Assembly: GCA_023259055.1 (NCBI GenBank)
Contig: JAHFQZ010000002.1
Coordinates: 186,001 to 250,000, forward strand
Length of the DNA: 64,000 nt
DNA from: Nitrosomonadales bacterium
Lineage (GTDB): Bacteria; Pseudomonadota; Gammaproteobacteria; Burkholderiales; Gallionellaceae
Direction of reading: 5' to 3'
Below the pieces are notes generated by a model. That model ran no database searches and had not been told where the DNA came from. It saw nothing but the letters and a program-made list of their open reading frames with translations. Made by a program: the position numbers and the translations under genes. Of this stretch, positions 1-9,766 are shown piece after piece. Position 1 is the stretch's first letter. The number at the start of each line of letters is the position of its first letter.

Positions 1-1
1 G

Positions 2-547
2 CTGCGCCACGCCAGTTTTAATCTGGTTTCGATTGCTACTGATTGCGGTTTTAACAGCACGGACTTCAATCAATGGCCGATTTTTGCGCCTATGTGGATG
101 TTGTTTCTGAGTTGCGTGGTAGCCAGCTCTGGTTCCACGGGTGGCGGCATCAAGATGATCCGCACCCTGGTGTTGTTCAAGCAGGCAGGGCGCGAATTTG
201 TCAAACTGCTCCATCCCGCAGCAGTCAACCCAATGAAAATTGGTGGACAGGTCATTCCGAACAACGTGGTATTTGCGGTGCTCGGCTTCATCTTTCTGTA
301 TTTCATGAGCGTGGCCACGCTGACTTTTATATTGTTGATTAGCGGGCTGGATTTTATCTCAGCATTTTCCGCGATCATTGCTTGTATCAACAATGCGGGA
401 CCCGGTCTGGGTGTAGTGGGCCCTGCCAGCAACTTTGGTGTGCTGACCGATTTCCAGACATGGGTATGTACGTTTGCAATGCTGATCGGACGGTTGGAAG
501 TCTTCACTGTGTTGATTCTGTTTACCCCGCATTTCTGGCGGAGGTAA
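2..547 (+). CDS. trkH: Trk potassium uptake protein TrkH, C-terminal part (5' end outside window)
   Basis: This is the membrane subunit of the Trk/Ktr K+ uptake system. Only the last 181 codons are present, and the frame is open to the left edge. The visible part contains two selectivity-filter-like loops, one around TDCGFN (near codon 16) and one around NNAGPGLGVVGP (near codon 132), separated by hydrophobic helices. Between them is the SGSTGGGIK segment that is typical of TrkH. It ends on a basic HFWRR tail. The gene is not obviously linked in function to the signalling genes downstream, which begin after a gap of about 117 bases. The family assignment is firm because both pore loops are recognisable. 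Confidence 0.9.
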   Translation: MRHASFNLVSIATDCGFNSTDFNQWPIFAPMWMLFLSCVVASSGSTGGGIKMIRTLVLFKQAGREFVKLLHPAAVNPMKIGGQVIPNNVVFAVLGFIFLYFMSVATLTFILLISGLDFISAFSAIIACINNAGPGLGVVGPASNFGVLTDFQTWVCTFAMLIGRLEVFTVLILFTPHFWRR

Positions 548-664
548 AAATGTCTGTCGGAAAAACGCCATGACAGAGGCAGGGAGATACGTTAGCATTG
601 GCGCCTCGAAATCGTTGAAAACACAGATGATGAGTGCGTCAGTGCCAAAGCAAGAGGGATCAAA

Positions 665-1081
665 ATGAGCGATGAGGATAAGCCCTTAACAGGAGTAAAG
701 GTGTTGCTGATCGACGATAGCAACACCATAAGACGTAGCGGAGAGATATTCCTCTCGCAAGCGGGATGCCAGGTCATCCTTGCCGAAGATGGATTTGACG
801 GCTTATCCAAGGTAGTAGACAACCAGCCCGATGTCATTTTTGTGGACGTCATGATGCCGCGTCTGGATGGCTACCAAACTTGCGCGCTTATCAAAAAAAA
901 CCAACAGTTTAAAAGCACACCCGTGGTTATGTTGACCAGCAAGGACACGCTGTTCGACCGCGCACGCGGAAAAATGGTCGGTGCAGATCAGTATCTGATT
1001 AAACCATTCAATAAAAAAAGTCTGATAGAAGCCGTCATTATGCATACTCAAGAGAAAAAGGAAGTGGATTATGGCCATTAA
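665..1081 (+). CDS. pilG: Type IV pilus response regulator PilG (single receiver domain)
   Basis: CheY-like output of the Pil-Chp chemosensory pathway, which in Pseudomonas-type systems acts on pilus extension and cAMP signalling. The 138 residues form one receiver domain: an acidic pair in LLIDDSNT (residues 16-23), the phosphoacceptor Asp in FVDVMMPRLDG (about residue 58), Thr/Ser in MLTSKD and Lys in IKPFNKK. There is no output domain. It is the first gene of a pilGHIJL-type operon. Its last 11 bases overlap pilH, which suggests translational coupling. Orthology rests on gene order and the characteristic LTSKDTLFDRARG segment. Confidence 0.88.
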   Translation: MSDEDKPLTGVKVLLIDDSNTIRRSGEIFLSQAGCQVILAEDGFDGLSKVVDNQPDVIFVDVMMPRLDGYQTCALIKKNQQFKSTPVVMLTSKDTLFDRARGKMVGADQYLIKPFNKKSLIEAVIMHTQEKKEVDYGH

Positions 1082-1436
1082 GAAAATACTGGTTGTGGAC
1101 GATTCGGCGACAGAGCGCCATATTCTCGGGGAGATTTTAGGCAAACAAGGGTTTGAGGTTTCATTTGCAGAGGATGGCGAAAAAGGCGTGGAACAAGCCA
1201 AGCTGAGTAAACCGGATTTGATCATCATGGATGTGGTGATGCCTGGTATGAATGGATTTCAGGCGACCAGGGCGATATCCAAAGATCCCGAAACACAGCA
1301 TATTCCAATTATTATTTGTACCACCAAAGACCAGGAGACCGATAAAGTTTGGGGCGTGCGGCAGGGAGCCAAAGACTACGTGGTTAAACCAATAGATGCA
1401 GCTGAACTGCTGGGTAAGATCGCTGCTTTGGGTTAA
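1071..1436 (+). CDS. pilH: Type IV pilus response regulator PilH (single receiver domain)
   Basis: Second CheY-like regulator of the Pil-Chp system. In characterised relatives it acts on pilus retraction or as a phosphate sink. The 121 residues form a lone receiver: LVVDDSATERH at the N-terminus, phosphoacceptor Asp in IMDVVMPGMNG (about residue 54), Thr in ICTTKDQETD and Lys in VVKPIDA. The start codon lies inside the end of pilG in another frame. The next gene, pilI, begins 14 bases after the stop. The KDQETDKVWGVRQGA segment separates it from PilG-type receivers. Confidence 0.88.
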   Translation: MAIKKILVVDDSATERHILGEILGKQGFEVSFAEDGEKGVEQAKLSKPDLIIMDVVMPGMNGFQATRAISKDPETQHIPIIICTTKDQETDKVWGVRQGAKDYVVKPIDAAELLGKIAALG

Positions 1437-1450
1437 GCGGCAAGGCAACC

Positions 1451-1948
1451 ATGTCGAAACGGCTTAATTTACGCGACTTCCAGCAGGGTCTGATCGACCG
1501 GTTGCAGGCGAGGGATGTGTCAGAAACGCGGGTTTCTACCTTGGGCGTTCAGATTTCCGGGCGAAACTGGCTGGTAGAAATGGGGGATATTTCCGAAGTA
1601 CTTCCGTTGCCACCCTTAACACCAGTGCCGTTCACAAAGCCATGGTTTCGCGGTGTGGCGAATGTGCGGGGCAACTTGTACAGCGTTATCGATATGGCTG
1701 CCTACGAACACAGCGGTGTGGCGTCAGGGGATACGAATAATCGTGTTCTTCTTGTTGCAGGGAAATACACTATTAACGCTGCGTTGCTGGTTGATTGTGT
1801 GTTGGGTTTGCGCGATGCGCGGTCGTGGCGTCAAAGCGAGGGTATTGATAAGCAAACCGAGTATCACGATGAGTTGGGCACGTCTTGGCGCAAACTGGAT
1901 GTGCATGGTCTTGTAGAACAAGCGGAGTTTTTGCAAATAGGCAACTAG
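1451..1948 (+). CDS. pilI: Pil-Chp adaptor protein PilI (CheW-like)
   Basis: CheW-domain scaffold expected to couple the receptor PilJ to the hybrid kinase PilL/ChpA. It has 165 residues, a normal length for PilI. A CheW fold is indicated by WFRGVANVRGNLYSVIDM (about residues 64-81), followed by the strand region LLVAGKYTINAALLVDCVLGL. There is no receiver or extra domain. It sits between pilH and pilJ with short gaps, as expected for the operon. The function is inferred from the domain and gene order. Confidence 0.85.
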   Translation: MSKRLNLRDFQQGLIDRLQARDVSETRVSTLGVQISGRNWLVEMGDISEVLPLPPLTPVPFTKPWFRGVANVRGNLYSVIDMAAYEHSGVASGDTNNRVLLVAGKYTINAALLVDCVLGLRDARSWRQSEGIDKQTEYHDELGTSWRKLDVHGLVEQAEFLQIGN

Positions 1949-1976
1949 TCTTTCCCGTCTGATAAAGGAAAATAAC

Positions 1977-3977
1977 ATGGCATCAAAACTGACATTACCC
2001 AAATTTGATCTGTTTGCTTTGGCGGCAAACGTTAAGTTACCGTTGATCGGTAAATTACCTATTACGCAGCGGCTGATTATTTTGGGCGCAATGGCGTTAT
2101 TGTTTTCCGCCATTGCAGGTGCCTTTGTTTACATTAACAACCAGGAAGCGGTTTATATAACAGGTTATGCGGCTGAGTCGGGAAAATTGCGGATGTTGTC
2201 GCAACGAATGGCCAAACAGGTACAGCTTAGTCTGCCAGGCAACGCCAGCGCATTTAATGAGCTAACCAAGAGCCGACTTGAATTTTCCAGGATTATCGAA
2301 AAACTGAACAAAGGAGATGGAGCTCTTCCTGCTACAACAGGAGAAGCGCGAGAGGTACTGAATAAGTTTATGACAGGTGCTGCAAAAATGGCGATGGATG
2401 TTAAAACCGTGGAAGATAGCCGCGCCGAATTTGAGATGTCGGGCAGCGCAATCGGGATCATCGATTCCGCCAGCAATGATTTTCGTAAACTCACTCAGCA
2501 AATGATCGAGGCATATTCTGGAGATCAAAAAGCAGCTGCAACTCGTTTGGCTCTGGCTGTAGAACGCATTGCCAGAGACACTTCAAGGATGACGGTAAAT
2601 GATGTTACAGCAGAACAGTTAGCACAATTGGAGGCGGCTGCATCTTCAGCCAAAAACGATTTGGCGACACTTCCAGCTGCCGATCCAAATGTGCAAACAG
2701 CAGCAAAAATTCTTGAGTCGTATCGCAACAGTATCGGGATTCTTGTTTCGCAAGTTCCAAAACTGGCAAAAGCGAAAATAGCCGCAAGAGTAGTTCTTTC
2801 AAACTCTGATACTCTGCTGAAAGAAGCACAAATACTGGTAGATGCCTATCAGGGTTCTATGGCGGCACGCATTTCAAGTGTAATTGCGCCTGCAGCAGCG
2901 GGTTTCGTTTTACTGCTGCTGCTGCTTATTTCCAAGGAATACATCGGAGAAATTCATCGCCGCGCTGAGCTTGTTGAGTATACAAATAGCCGGAATCAGA
3001 GCGCTATCCTGCGTTTGATGAACGAGTTGGGTGATCTTGCGGACGGCGATCTGACTGTACGTGCCACAGTGTCCGAAGACATTACAGGCGCAATTGCCGA
3101 CTCATTGAACTACACCACCGAGGAGTTCCGCAAACTGGTAGCTCGGATTACCGCAGCTGCAGAGCAGATGGGAAAAGCAACGAAAGACGCAGAAGCTATT
3201 TCCAGCGGTCTACTGGATGCAGCACAGACCCAGGCACGGGAAATTCAGGGAGCAGGCGAAGCGGTTCAGTTGATGGCCCAATCCATTAAAGAGGTGGATT
3301 CCAGCGCAGCGCAGTCAGCCGATGTGGCGCGCCGAACCCTGGCTGCAACCGAACAAGGTGCGCGTGCGGTGCGCAATACCATCAGCGGCATGGACGATAT
3401 TCGTGAACAGATTCAGGAAACATCCAAACGAATTAAACGGCTTGGCGAGAGTTCGCAGGAAATCGGTGAAATCGTGGATCTGATTTCGGATATTACCGAA
3501 CAGACCAATGTGCTGGCTTTGAACGCCGCTATTCAGGCGGCTTCGGCCGGTGAGGCGGGACGCGGATTCTCGGTTGTTGCGGAAGAGGTGCAGCGATTGG
3601 CAGAACGTTCCGCCGAGGCAACCAAGCAGATCGGTGCGCTGGTGAAAACAATTCAAGGTGACACACATGACGCCGTGGCGGCGATGGAGAAGAGCACTCT
3701 GGGTGTGGTGGAAGGGGCTAAATTGTCGGATGAAGCCGGTCAGTCGTTGCGTGAGATCGAACAGGTATCGAACGAACTGGCGACACTTATAAACAGTATT
3801 TCAACATCTACCCAGGTACAAGCCGACATGGCTGGCGAAGTGGCCAATGTGATGCAGGATATTTTGAAAATAACTGTGCAGACCACTGAAGGCACGCGCC
3901 TGACTGCCAATTCCATCGCGCAATTAACCAGCCTGGCGTCTGACTTGAGGGGTTCGGTGGCGGGTTTCAAACTGTAA
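1977..3977 (+). CDS. pilJ: Type IV pilus methyl-accepting chemotaxis protein PilJ
   Basis: Membrane receptor that feeds the Pil-Chp kinase. Of 666 residues, TM1 lies at about 33-53, followed by a periplasmic PilJ-type helical sensor (GYAAESGKLRMLSQRMAKQ near 57-75), TM2 at about 302-318, a HAMP-like segment, and a cytoplasmic signalling domain from about 400. The signalling hairpin tip is TEQTNVLALNAAIQAASAGE followed by [18 protein letters not shown]. There is no C-terminal CheR-tether pentapeptide: the protein ends AGFKL. It starts 28 bases after pilI with GGAAA-type spacing. Its methyl-accepting domain resembles that of the second MCP at 11830, so the two may derive from duplication. Confidence 0.92.
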   Translation: MASKLTLPKFDLFALAANVKLPLIGKLPITQRLIILGAMALLFSAIAGAFVYINNQEAVYITGYAAESGKLRMLSQRMAKQVQLSLPGNASAFNELTKSRLEFSRIIEKLNKGDGALPATTGEAREVLNKFMTGAAKMAMDVKTVEDSRAEFEMSGSAIGIIDSASNDFRKLTQQMIEAYSGDQKAAATRLALAVERIARDTSRMTVNDVTAEQLAQLEAAASSAKNDLATLPAADPNVQTAAKILESYRNSIGILVSQVPKLAKAKIAARVVLSNSDTLLKEAQILVDAYQGSMAARISSVIAPAAAGFVLLLLLLISKEYIGEIHRRAELVEYTNSRNQSAILRLMNELGDLADGDLTVRATVSEDITGAIADSLNYTTEEFRKLVARITAAAEQMGKATKDAEAISSGLLDAAQTQAREIQGAGEAVQLMAQSIKEVDSSAAQSADVARRTLAATEQGARAVRNTISGMDDIREQIQETSKRIKRLGESSQEIGEIVDLISDITEQTNVLALNAAIQAASAGEAGRGFSVVAEEVQRLAERSAEATKQIGALVKTIQGDTHDAVAAMEKSTLGVVEGAKLSDEAGQSLREIEQVSNELATLINSISTSTQVQADMAGEVANVMQDILKITVQTTEGTRLTANSIAQLTSLASDLRGSVAGFKL

Positions 3978-3995
3978 TATTCAACGAAACCGCAA

Positions 3996-6900
3996 ATGAT
4001 CAACAGCGCCCGATTCGATCCCAATACGCTTGCCGCGGTGAAGCCCGGCGTGGACGGCGCATTGGCCGAAATCAGTCTCCAGATGGAGCGGTATTTAAGC
4101 GCCCCCGCAGAAAATGTGGAGGCTCTGGAAGTCGTATGCGCTGAATTTCATCGCTTGCTGGGCGTGCTGAAGATGGTTGGTTTGGATGGATTGGTGGTGT
4201 TTTGTGCCGAATTTGAGCTGGCCCTCAGCGAGCTTAAAGCGAACCCGAAACAAGTATCCAATTTGTACCGCGATGTGTTGCGCCGCGCCTTGTTCGCTGT
4301 CACACACTTTCTCGACGCTCTGGCCGATGGTGCGGATAACGCCACACTACGCCTGTTTCCCCAATATCAGGAGTTACAGCAGTTGCGCGGTTTGGAGTCG
4401 GCTTTCGAATTGGATATGTTCTATCCCAATCTTGCTGTGCAATTGCCGCAACAGATATTGAAACATCCTCAGCAGGATGGCGCGGCAGCACGGCTCAAGG
4501 GATTGCGCGGTCAATATCAGCAGGGATTGTTGCGATGGCTACGTAAGGAAGATGCGTCTGCCGCATTGCATTCTATGCAGCAAGCTTTGGGCGGGGCGAT
4601 GTTTTGTGAGCCGCAGGATGATAGCCGCGGCTTCTGGTGGGTAGGTTATGTTTTGCTTGATTGCCTGAAGCTTGACGGGCTTCCTCCTGAAATGAACATA
4701 CGCAAGTTGTTGGGTCGGATAGACCAGCAAATGCGCATGGTTGCAGAAAACGAAACCCGTGATCAGAAAGAAATTCAGTCGGTTCTTAACGAGATGCTCT
4801 ATATGATAGGGCGCAGTCACATTGAGAGCGACCAAGTGAAAGCGGTCAGGCAGGTTTACTCGTTGGATAAATACTTGCCCGAAGTTTCAAACATGCAAAT
4901 CGGCGAGCTGGACCAGCAGTTGAGCATCATGCGCGACCAACTACATGTTGCCGAAGAAAGCTGGGATTTGTGTGTGCAAGGCGACAAGGCTGCATGCGAA
5001 AAATTCTCCAAATATGCCGAGCAGCTTAAGTCGCAGAGCGAAAAATTTGATCGAGATACCTTGCAGTATCTTGCCAATCAAATTCAAGTACTGTCGCATT
5101 ATGCGGCCACGCCCGAGCACGCGCGGCCTATCGCGCTTGATATGGCGATGGCTCTGTTATTGCTGGGAAGCGGTATAGAAAATTACAACCGTTTAGGCAG
5201 CGGTTTTCAGGAACAGGCGCGCATCCTGTCTGAGCGTATGCAGGCTGTGGTAAAGCAGCAACCTGAAGATGAAAAACGGCTGACCGAACTGGTTGACCTG
5301 CATTACCAGATGGAACAGCAAGGCGATGTGATGGCCTCGTTGGCAAACGAAATGCTGGTGAATCTCCAGCATGTCGAGGAAGGATTAAACGCCTTTTTCA
5401 ACGATACATCCAAGCGTGGAGAATTGGCTGAGTTGTTGCGCTTATTGAACCAGATACAGGGCGGCTTCCGTATCTCGTCCCTGAAGCATGCTGAACAGTT
5501 GCTGTTGTCCATTCAGAAAAATGTCCGCCGCTTTTCGCAAAGTAACGTCGCCCCCAGGCCCGCAGAAAGGTACGCCCTTGCAGATGCGATGAGCGCGCTG
5601 GAAAACTATATGCAACATCTGACGCATGGGCAAGCGGGCGATGTTTCACGATTACAATCGGTATTGGCCGATATGGATAAGCTGGATCAAGCTCCTGCTC
5701 CAGCGGTGCCGCCCGTTACAGCCAAACCAGTTCAGATTCCTGCACCTGCAGCTCCCGTAATAATCGAGCAGCCCCAAACGCCAGCACCAGCGGCACCCGT
5801 TTCAGTCGCACCCGTTATGGTCGAGCGGCCTAAGCCAACCGTCCCAGCGGCACCTGTAGAGGTCGAGCGGCCTCCAGAGGCATTCGTCCCAGCGGCGCCC
5901 GTCATGGTCGAACAGCTCCAGGCATCAACACCGGCGGCACCAGTCGAGTTCGAGCAAACTCAGGTAATTGCGAAAGCGGTACCTGCCAAAACCGAGCAAC
6001 CACAAGCTGCTGGAGTGGTTCAGCGTCTGTCAGATGAAGAACAAGAGTTGCTTGATATTTTTTTGGAGGAGGCGCAAGAGGTGTTGGGCATCATGCGCGA
6101 CAATCTGGAGACTTGCCAGTTGCACCCCGAAAATCACGAGGCATTGGTAACTATAAGGCGCGGATTCCATACCCTCAAGGGCAGTGGACGAATGGTCGGT
6201 TTGACCGATTTGGGTGAAGTTGCATGGTGCGTTGAGCGCGCTATGAACAAATGGCTGCAAGAAAAGAAACCGACTTCGCCCGGATTGCTGAAATTTATCA
6301 GTGATGCCGAGCAATCATTTTCCGGTTGGGTGGAAGTGCTCAAGAAGCAGGGTGTAGCGAGCATAGAAGCAAACGATTTGATTGTGGTTGCGCAACAAAT
6401 CGAGAACGGTATTGATTTGGAACCAATGGCAATTTCAGCTGAACAAACAGCTTTGGGAACGGTATCCGAACATGAGACAGTGCCAGCATTGGGCCAGGAA
6501 ACTTTGCCGATGCCGGTGCCAGAACTTGAACCAATAGCAGCACCGGAAGCGGAACTGGAACAGGTGCCAGCACCGACGCTGGAACCAGAGCCAGAGCAAG
6601 TACCCGAACTGGCTTTCGAGTTTCCTGCTACCCCGGCGGAGGAGCCGGAAGCAGCACCGGAAGCGGAACTGGAACAGGTGCCAGCACCGACGCTGGAACC
6701 AGAGCCAGAGCAAGCACCCGAACTGGCTTTCGAGTTTCCTGCTACCCCTGCGGAGGAGCCGGAAGCAGCACCGGAAGCGGAGCTGGAGCAGGTGCCAGCA
6801 CCGACGCTGGAACCAGAGCCAGAGCAAGCACCCGAACTGGCCTTCGAGTTTCCTGCTATCTCGGCGCAGAAGCCGGAGCAGGAAGAAGAAGTTGTTGTAA

Positions 6901-9749
6901 TTGGCGGAATTACTCTGTCGCAAGATTTGTTCGAGATCGCCAGTCTTGAGGCCATGCAAAATGTAAATATATTGCATCAACAGTACAACGAGTTATGCGT
7001 AACTTCATCGCCGATTGTGCAATATGATTTCATGCGCGCGGCCCACACACTGGGTGGTGTGAGCCGCACTATGGGCTTTGACGCTGTAGTGAGTTTGGCG
7101 CACGCCGTTGAAGAGTGGTTGCGGGAACGTGTGGAACGACCTTCCACATTGAGCAAAGAACAAATGCAAATACTGGAGCAATCAATCGCTGCGTTGGACG
7201 AAATGGTGCAAACCATCTGTAATCTGCAAATGCCGGAGATGCGCAACGATTTGGTCAATCTGTTAACGGCGGATAAGGGTAAATCCGGTATTGCGCCTCC
7301 AGAACCGGCAATTTCACCAGTCGAAGCGGAAAAGCCGCATGTGAGCGAGGGCATGTATGAGCAGTTGTTGGCCGATATTGGCAAGTTCGACGAGACAGTT
7401 TCAACCCCGGTTAGTGAGCCTGCAACTATATTGCAACCAGCCGCATTTACCATAGCAAAGCCCACTGAAGAGAGGGCCGAAGCGGAAAAACCGCAGGTTT
7501 ACGATGACGTAGACGAGCAACTGCTGCCCGTGTTTCTCGAAGAGGCGGAGGATCTTGCGCCGAAAATAAGCGAAGGACTTCGCTCCTGGCGCGAACATCC
7601 GCAAGATGAGCAACAGGAGCATTCGTTAAAACGATTATTGCATACCATGAAAGGTAGTTCGCGCATGGTAGGCGCGATGCGCATCGGTGAAATCGCACAT
7701 GAGATGGAAACCCATGTATTGTCGGCGGCGAAATTGCGCGAGGAAGCCGGATACTGGGATAAGCTGGAAAGCGATTTTGACCGTATTAATGCCCTGCTAG
7801 AGGAATTGCGCGGCGGGAAACCCGTAATTGAAGAAATCAAACCAGCCAAGCTAGGGCGGCGTGCGTCAGACCAGCCGGCCGGAGTCGAGCGCAGGGCGGA
7901 GCGTCGTGGTGCTGAGCCGAGCGCACTCGGCAATATGCTGCGCGTGCGAGCCGACGTGGTGGATCGGCTGGTGAACGAAGCGAACGAAATCAGCGTTGTA
8001 CGTTCGCGCCTGGAAACCGAAATGCGCGTCTTCAAGGAAGGGTTGCTGGAGCTGACTGCCAGCGTGATGCGTTTGCGCCACCAGTTGCGTGAGGTGGAAA
8101 TTCAGGCAGAGAGCCAGATGCAGGCGCGCGTTTCCTTGACCAAGGAAAGTGCGGAACATTTCGATCCGCTCGAATTCGATCGCTTCACGCGTTTGCAGGA
8201 ATTGACGCGTTTCATGAATGAAAGCGTGCATGACGTGCAGACAGTACAACATTCGTTGTTGAAAAACCTGGACGAAACTGCGGGCGTGATGCTGTTGCAG
8301 GGACGGCTCAACCGCGAACTGCAACAAGGATTGATGAATGTGCGCATGGTGTCGTTTAATAGCATTACCGATCGGCTGTACCGCATCGTTCGGCAAACCT
8401 GTAAAGAACTGAACAAGCGTGCCAACCTCGAATTGCAGGGTACGGGCGTTGAGCTGGATCGCAGTGTGCTGGAAAAAATGATCGCTCCGTTCGAGCACTT
8501 GCTGCGCAACTCCATAGTACACGGCTTGGAAAGCGACCAGCAGCGCGAACGGAGCGGCAAGAACCCGATCGGTGAAATCAGGCTGAGCGTGCGTCAGGAA
8601 AGCAATGAGGTGGTGTTTGAGTTCGGTGATGATGGTGCAGGCCTGAACTTTGCCAAGCTGCGCGAAAAGGCAATAGCCAAGGGCGTGTTGCGAGCAGACG
8701 AAGCGGCCAGCGACGATCAATTGGCGCAACTTATTTTTATGCAAGGCCTTTCTACTGCGACTGAAATCACCGAAATTGCAGGCCGCGGCATAGGAATGGA
8801 TGTGGTACGAAGCGAGATCGCCGCGTTGGGCGGGCGAATAGATGTCAGCTCAAAGAGGGGGCAGGGAACGCAGTTCATCATCCATTTGCCGCTTACACTG
8901 GCTGTCACGCATGTAGTGATGGTGCGCTCGGGTGAATCTACCTATGCGATCCCATCTACGATGGTTGAACAAGTCAGGCAGGTCAAAATGGCAGATATGG
9001 AAGCACTGCACCGCGAACGAAAGGTCGATTGGCAAGGCAACACATATCCACTGCATTATTTGCCGCACCTGTTGGGTAATATGGAAGTTGTCCAGGAAAA
9101 TCAGCCGCGTAACTCGGTGCTACTGCTGCGTAGCGGCGACCAGCGCGTTGCGCTGCATGTCGATGAATTGTTGGGCAACCAGGAAGCGATGGTTAAAAAT
9201 ATAGGCCCACAACTGGCACGGCTGTCAGGAATTGCAGGAGCGACGGTGCTGGGTAATGGCGAGGTTGTGCTGATTTTGAATCCGCCACAATTGGCGCAGC
9301 GCCTTGGCGTTGCCAGCAAGGCAATCAAGGAAGAAGCCAGTGCTGGCCCTCTGCTTACACTACCGGTAATTATGGTGGTGGACGACTCTCTCACAGTGCG
9401 CAAGATTACCTCTCGAATGCTGACTCGCGCCGGTTATCAGGTAGTGACGGCAACGGATGGCGTGGACGCGCTGGAGAAATTGGAGGAGTTGGGTGATACC
9501 GTTCCAGAGGTGATGCTGCTGGATATCGAAATGCCGCGTATGGATGGCTTCGCGCTCGCCAAGCATTTGCGCCGTGATCCCAAGACGCAAAACATGCCGA
9601 TCATCATGATTACTTCACGTACCGCCGACAAGCATCGTGATTACGCGATGCAACTGGGCGTTAATACATATCTTGGCAAGCCGTATCAGGAAGACGAGCT
9701 GCTGCAGAACATCGCCGACTTTGTGGCTGTGCATAAATTAGATTCTTAG
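3996..9749 (+). CDS. pilL: Giant hybrid CheA-type histidine kinase PilL/ChpA with several Hpt domains and a C-terminal receiver
   Basis: Central kinase of the first Pil-Chp set, 1917 residues. The order seen is: helical N-terminal region with degenerate Hpt-like segments (FHRLLGVLKMVG near residue 51); a Pro/Ala/Glu linker (about 567-670); Hpt with His725 in FHTLKGSGRMVG; a second acidic linker containing three near-identical 38-residue repeats (848-961); Hpt with His1017 in AAHTLGGVSRTMG; Hpt with His1216 in LHTMKGSSRMVG; dimerisation region; HATPase (LLRNSIVHGLE near 1502, GRGIGMDVV); CheW-like domain; and receiver with phosphoacceptor Asp1843 in LLDIEMPRMDG. ATP-binding and phosphotransfer residues look intact. 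It starts 18 bases after pilJ. The multi-Hpt layout is as in Pseudomonas ChpA; the repeats are unusual. Confidence 0.93.
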   Translation: MINSARFDPNTLAAVKPGVDGALAEISLQMERYLSAPAENVEALEVVCAEFHRLLGVLKMVGLDGLVVFCAEFELALSELKANPKQVSNLYRDVLRRALFAVTHFLDALADGADNATLRLFPQYQELQQLRGLESAFELDMFYPNLAVQLPQQILKHPQQDGAAARLKGLRGQYQQGLLRWLRKEDASAALHSMQQALGGAMFCEPQDDSRGFWWVGYVLLDCLKLDGLPPEMNIRKLLGRIDQQMRMVAENETRDQKEIQSVLNEMLYMIGRSHIESDQVKAVRQVYSLDKYLPEVSNMQIGELDQQLSIMRDQLHVAEESWDLCVQGDKAACEKFSKYAEQLKSQSEKFDRDTLQYLANQIQVLSHYAATPEHARPIALDMAMALLLLGSGIENYNRLGSGFQEQARILSERMQAVVKQQPEDEKRLTELVDLHYQMEQQGDVMASLANEMLVNLQHVEEGLNAFFNDTSKRGELAELLRLLNQIQGGFRISSLKHAEQLLLSIQKNVRRFSQSNVAPRPAERYALADAMSALENYMQHLTHGQAGDVSRLQSVLADMDKLDQAPAPAVPPVTAKPVQIPAPAAPVIIEQPQTPAPAAPVSVAPVMVERPKPTVPAAPVEVERPPEAFVPAAPVMVEQLQASTPAAPVEFEQTQVIAKAVPAKTEQPQAAGVVQRLSDEEQELLDIFLEEAQEVLGIMRDNLETCQLHPENHEALVTIRRGFHTLKGSGRMVGLTDLGEVAWCVERAMNKWLQEKKPTSPGLLKFISDAEQSFSGWVEVLKKQGVASIEANDLIVVAQQIENGIDLEPMAISAEQTALGTVSEHETVPALGQETLPMPVPELEPIAAPEAELEQVPAPTLEPEPEQVPELAFEFPATPAEEPEAAPEAELEQVPAPTLEPEPEQAPELAFEFPATPAEEPEAAPEAELEQVPAPTLEPEPEQAPELAFEFPAISAQKPEQEEEVVVIGGITLSQDLFEIASLEAMQNVNILHQQYNELCVTSSPIVQYDFMRAAHTLGGVSRTMGFDAVVSLAHAVEEWLRERVERPSTLSKEQMQILEQSIAALDEMVQTICNLQMPEMRNDLVNLLTADKGKSGIAPPEPAISPVEAEKPHVSEGMYEQLLADIGKFDETVSTPVSEPATILQPAAFTIAKPTEERAEAEKPQVYDDVDEQLLPVFLEEAEDLAPKISEGLRSWREHPQDEQQEHSLKRLLHTMKGSSRMVGAMRIGEIAHEMETHVLSAAKLREEAGYWDKLESDFDRINALLEELRGGKPVIEEIKPAKLGRRASDQPAGVERRAERRGAEPSALGNMLRVRADVVDRLVNEANEISVVRSRLETEMRVFKEGLLELTASVMRLRHQLREVEIQAESQMQARVSLTKESAEHFDPLEFDRFTRLQELTRFMNESVHDVQTVQHSLLKNLDETAGVMLLQGRLNRELQQGLMNVRMVSFNSITDRLYRIVRQTCKELNKRANLELQGTGVELDRSVLEKMIAPFEHLLRNSIVHGLESDQQRERSGKNPIGEIRLSVRQESNEVVFEFGDDGAGLNFAKLREKAIAKGVLRADEAASDDQLAQLIFMQGLSTATEITEIAGRGIGMDVVRSEIAALGGRIDVSSKRGQGTQFIIHLPLTLAVTHVVMVRSGESTYAIPSTMVEQVRQVKMADMEALHRERKVDWQGNTYPLHYLPHLLGNMEVVQENQPRNSVLLLRSGDQRVALHVDELLGNQEAMVKNIGPQLARLSGIAGATVLGNGEVVLILNPPQLAQRLGVASKAIKEEASAGPLLTLPVIMVVDDSLTVRKITSRMLTRAGYQVVTATDGVDALEKLEELGDTVPEVMLLDIEMPRMDGFALAKHLRRDPKTQNMPIIMITSRTADKHRDYAMQLGVNTYLGKPYQEDELLQNIADFVAVHKLDS
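5697..6001 (+). repeat. Pro/Ala/Val/Glu-rich degenerate repeat linker in pilL
   Basis: This segment of the kinase gene encodes about 100 residues of imperfect repeats built on PAAPVxVE, with units of roughly 18-22 residues. They separate the degenerate N-terminal region from the first clear Hpt domain. The composition suggests a flexible, extended linker. Confidence 0.7.
6537..6878 (+). repeat. Three tandem 114-bp (38-codon) repeats in pilL
   Basis: Three head-to-tail units start at 6537, 6651 and 6765. Each encodes a Pro/Glu-rich stretch of the form APEAELEQVPAPTLEPEP followed by EQAPELAFEFPA. The units are nearly identical at DNA level, differing at only a few third positions and a couple of codons. 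This points to recent expansion by slippage or recombination rather than old protein repeats. They form an acidic linker between the first and second Hpt domains. Confidence 0.9.
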
Positions 9750-9766
9750 CCCGCAAAAATCGAGCT

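Noticed and set aside
6134..6955. Long minus-strand frames of 273 and 181 codons opposite pilL
   Set aside because: They lie over the repetitive Pro/Glu linker; repeats without stops on one strand keep other frames open. Their Ser/Gly- and Leu/Arg-rich translations look like shadows.
7866..8744. Minus-strand 292-codon frame opposite pilL
   Set aside because: It overlaps the kinase core of pilL, has His-rich composition typical of reverse frames, and shows no domain.
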